From assembly GCF_001513965.1 (NCBI RefSeq), contig NZ_KQ948053.1, forward strand, positions 1 to 50,895: a stretch of 50,895 nucleotides of DNA, in the 5' to 3' direction. The DNA is from Streptomyces cellostaticus. GTDB lineage: Bacteria; Actinomycetota; Actinomycetes; Streptomycetales; Streptomycetaceae. Positions 50,847 to 50,895 of the stretch are shown one piece after another (position 1 is the stretch's first letter; each line of letters opens with the position of its first letter). The notes under the pieces are model-generated. The model made no database searches. It saw only the letters and a list, made by a program, of their open reading frames with translations, and was not told the DNA's origin. Made by a program: the position numbers and the translations under genes.

Positions 50847-50875
50847 TTGACCTGTGATGATAGCTCCTCTAATAG
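50847..50875 (+). promoter_or_regulatory. Strong sigma-70-type promoter near the window end
   Basis: TTGACC (50847-50852) and TAATAG (50870-50875) are separated by exactly 17 bp, the best -35/-10 pair seen in the window. It reads rightwards out of the window, divergent from the dehalogenase. Confidence 0.6.
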
Positions 50876-50895
50876 GACTCCGTTAGGTCTGTCTT

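Overview
The window is about 51 kb of very GC-rich DNA with actinomycete codon use: G/C-biased third positions, frequent GTG and TTG starts, GGAG-type ribosome sites and two likely leaderless promoters. The protein families present (DUF4232 lipoprotein, DUF6159, DUF6193, FG-GAP secreted proteins, many IS5/IS110/ISL3 remnants) point to Streptomyces or a close relative. The mix of unrelated short operons, broken genes and transposase debris suggests an accessory region such as a chromosome arm. This placement is inference. No rRNA, tRNA or CRISPR array was recognised.

Layout. 0-13 kb: IS and TetR debris, a metallo-beta-lactamase-fold hydrolase divergent from an AraC regulator, two GNAT acetyltransferases, frameshifted alpha/beta-hydrolase and ATP-grasp genes, a DUF4232 lipoprotein, a TetX-like flavin monooxygenase, a cytochrome P450 and a decayed esterase. 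13-24 kb: a DUF6193 protein, a likely Cyt-type cytolysin, a secreted NPP-type phosphodiesterase, an NTF2-like protein, a sarcosine/dimethylglycine-type methyltransferase between duplicated helicase fragments, a HEPN-type remnant, and a P450-like/PEP-mutase fusion. 24-32 kb: an FG-GAP secreted protein, a SUKH protein, an IS5 transposase with its ribosome site in a hairpin, a HIT protein, and a nested pair of IS110-family elements. 32-42 kb is the best preserved part and is largely envelope-related: an L,D-transpeptidase lipoprotein, an ECF sigma factor overlapping a membrane protein with a degenerate transpeptidase-like domain, a PBP4-type D,D-carboxypeptidase, an OmpR-type two-component pair, and a GH9 glycosidase lipoprotein. 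42-51 kb: more IS debris, a DUF6159 membrane protein, hypothetical and small secreted proteins, and a haloalkane dehalogenase gene split by a 3252-bp insertion.

Main discoveries. (1) An IS110-family element (about 29897-31336) sits inside another IS110 transposase gene. Its left-end leader holds four short segments that match the left target, right target, left donor and right donor sequences, as expected of a bridge RNA. Removing the element at its GT core restores the host frame. (2) The dehalogenase gene is restored in frame by removing a 3252-bp segment flanked by the 8-bp repeat TCTGAGAG. (3) A Cyt-like pore-forming toxin lies at 14.3-14.9 kb. (4) A P450-like domain is fused to an isocitrate lyase/PEP mutase domain at 22.2-23.7 kb.

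At least nine genes are broken by what look like single-base shifts. These could be real decay or sequencing error, and I mark them as pseudogenes with that caveat.
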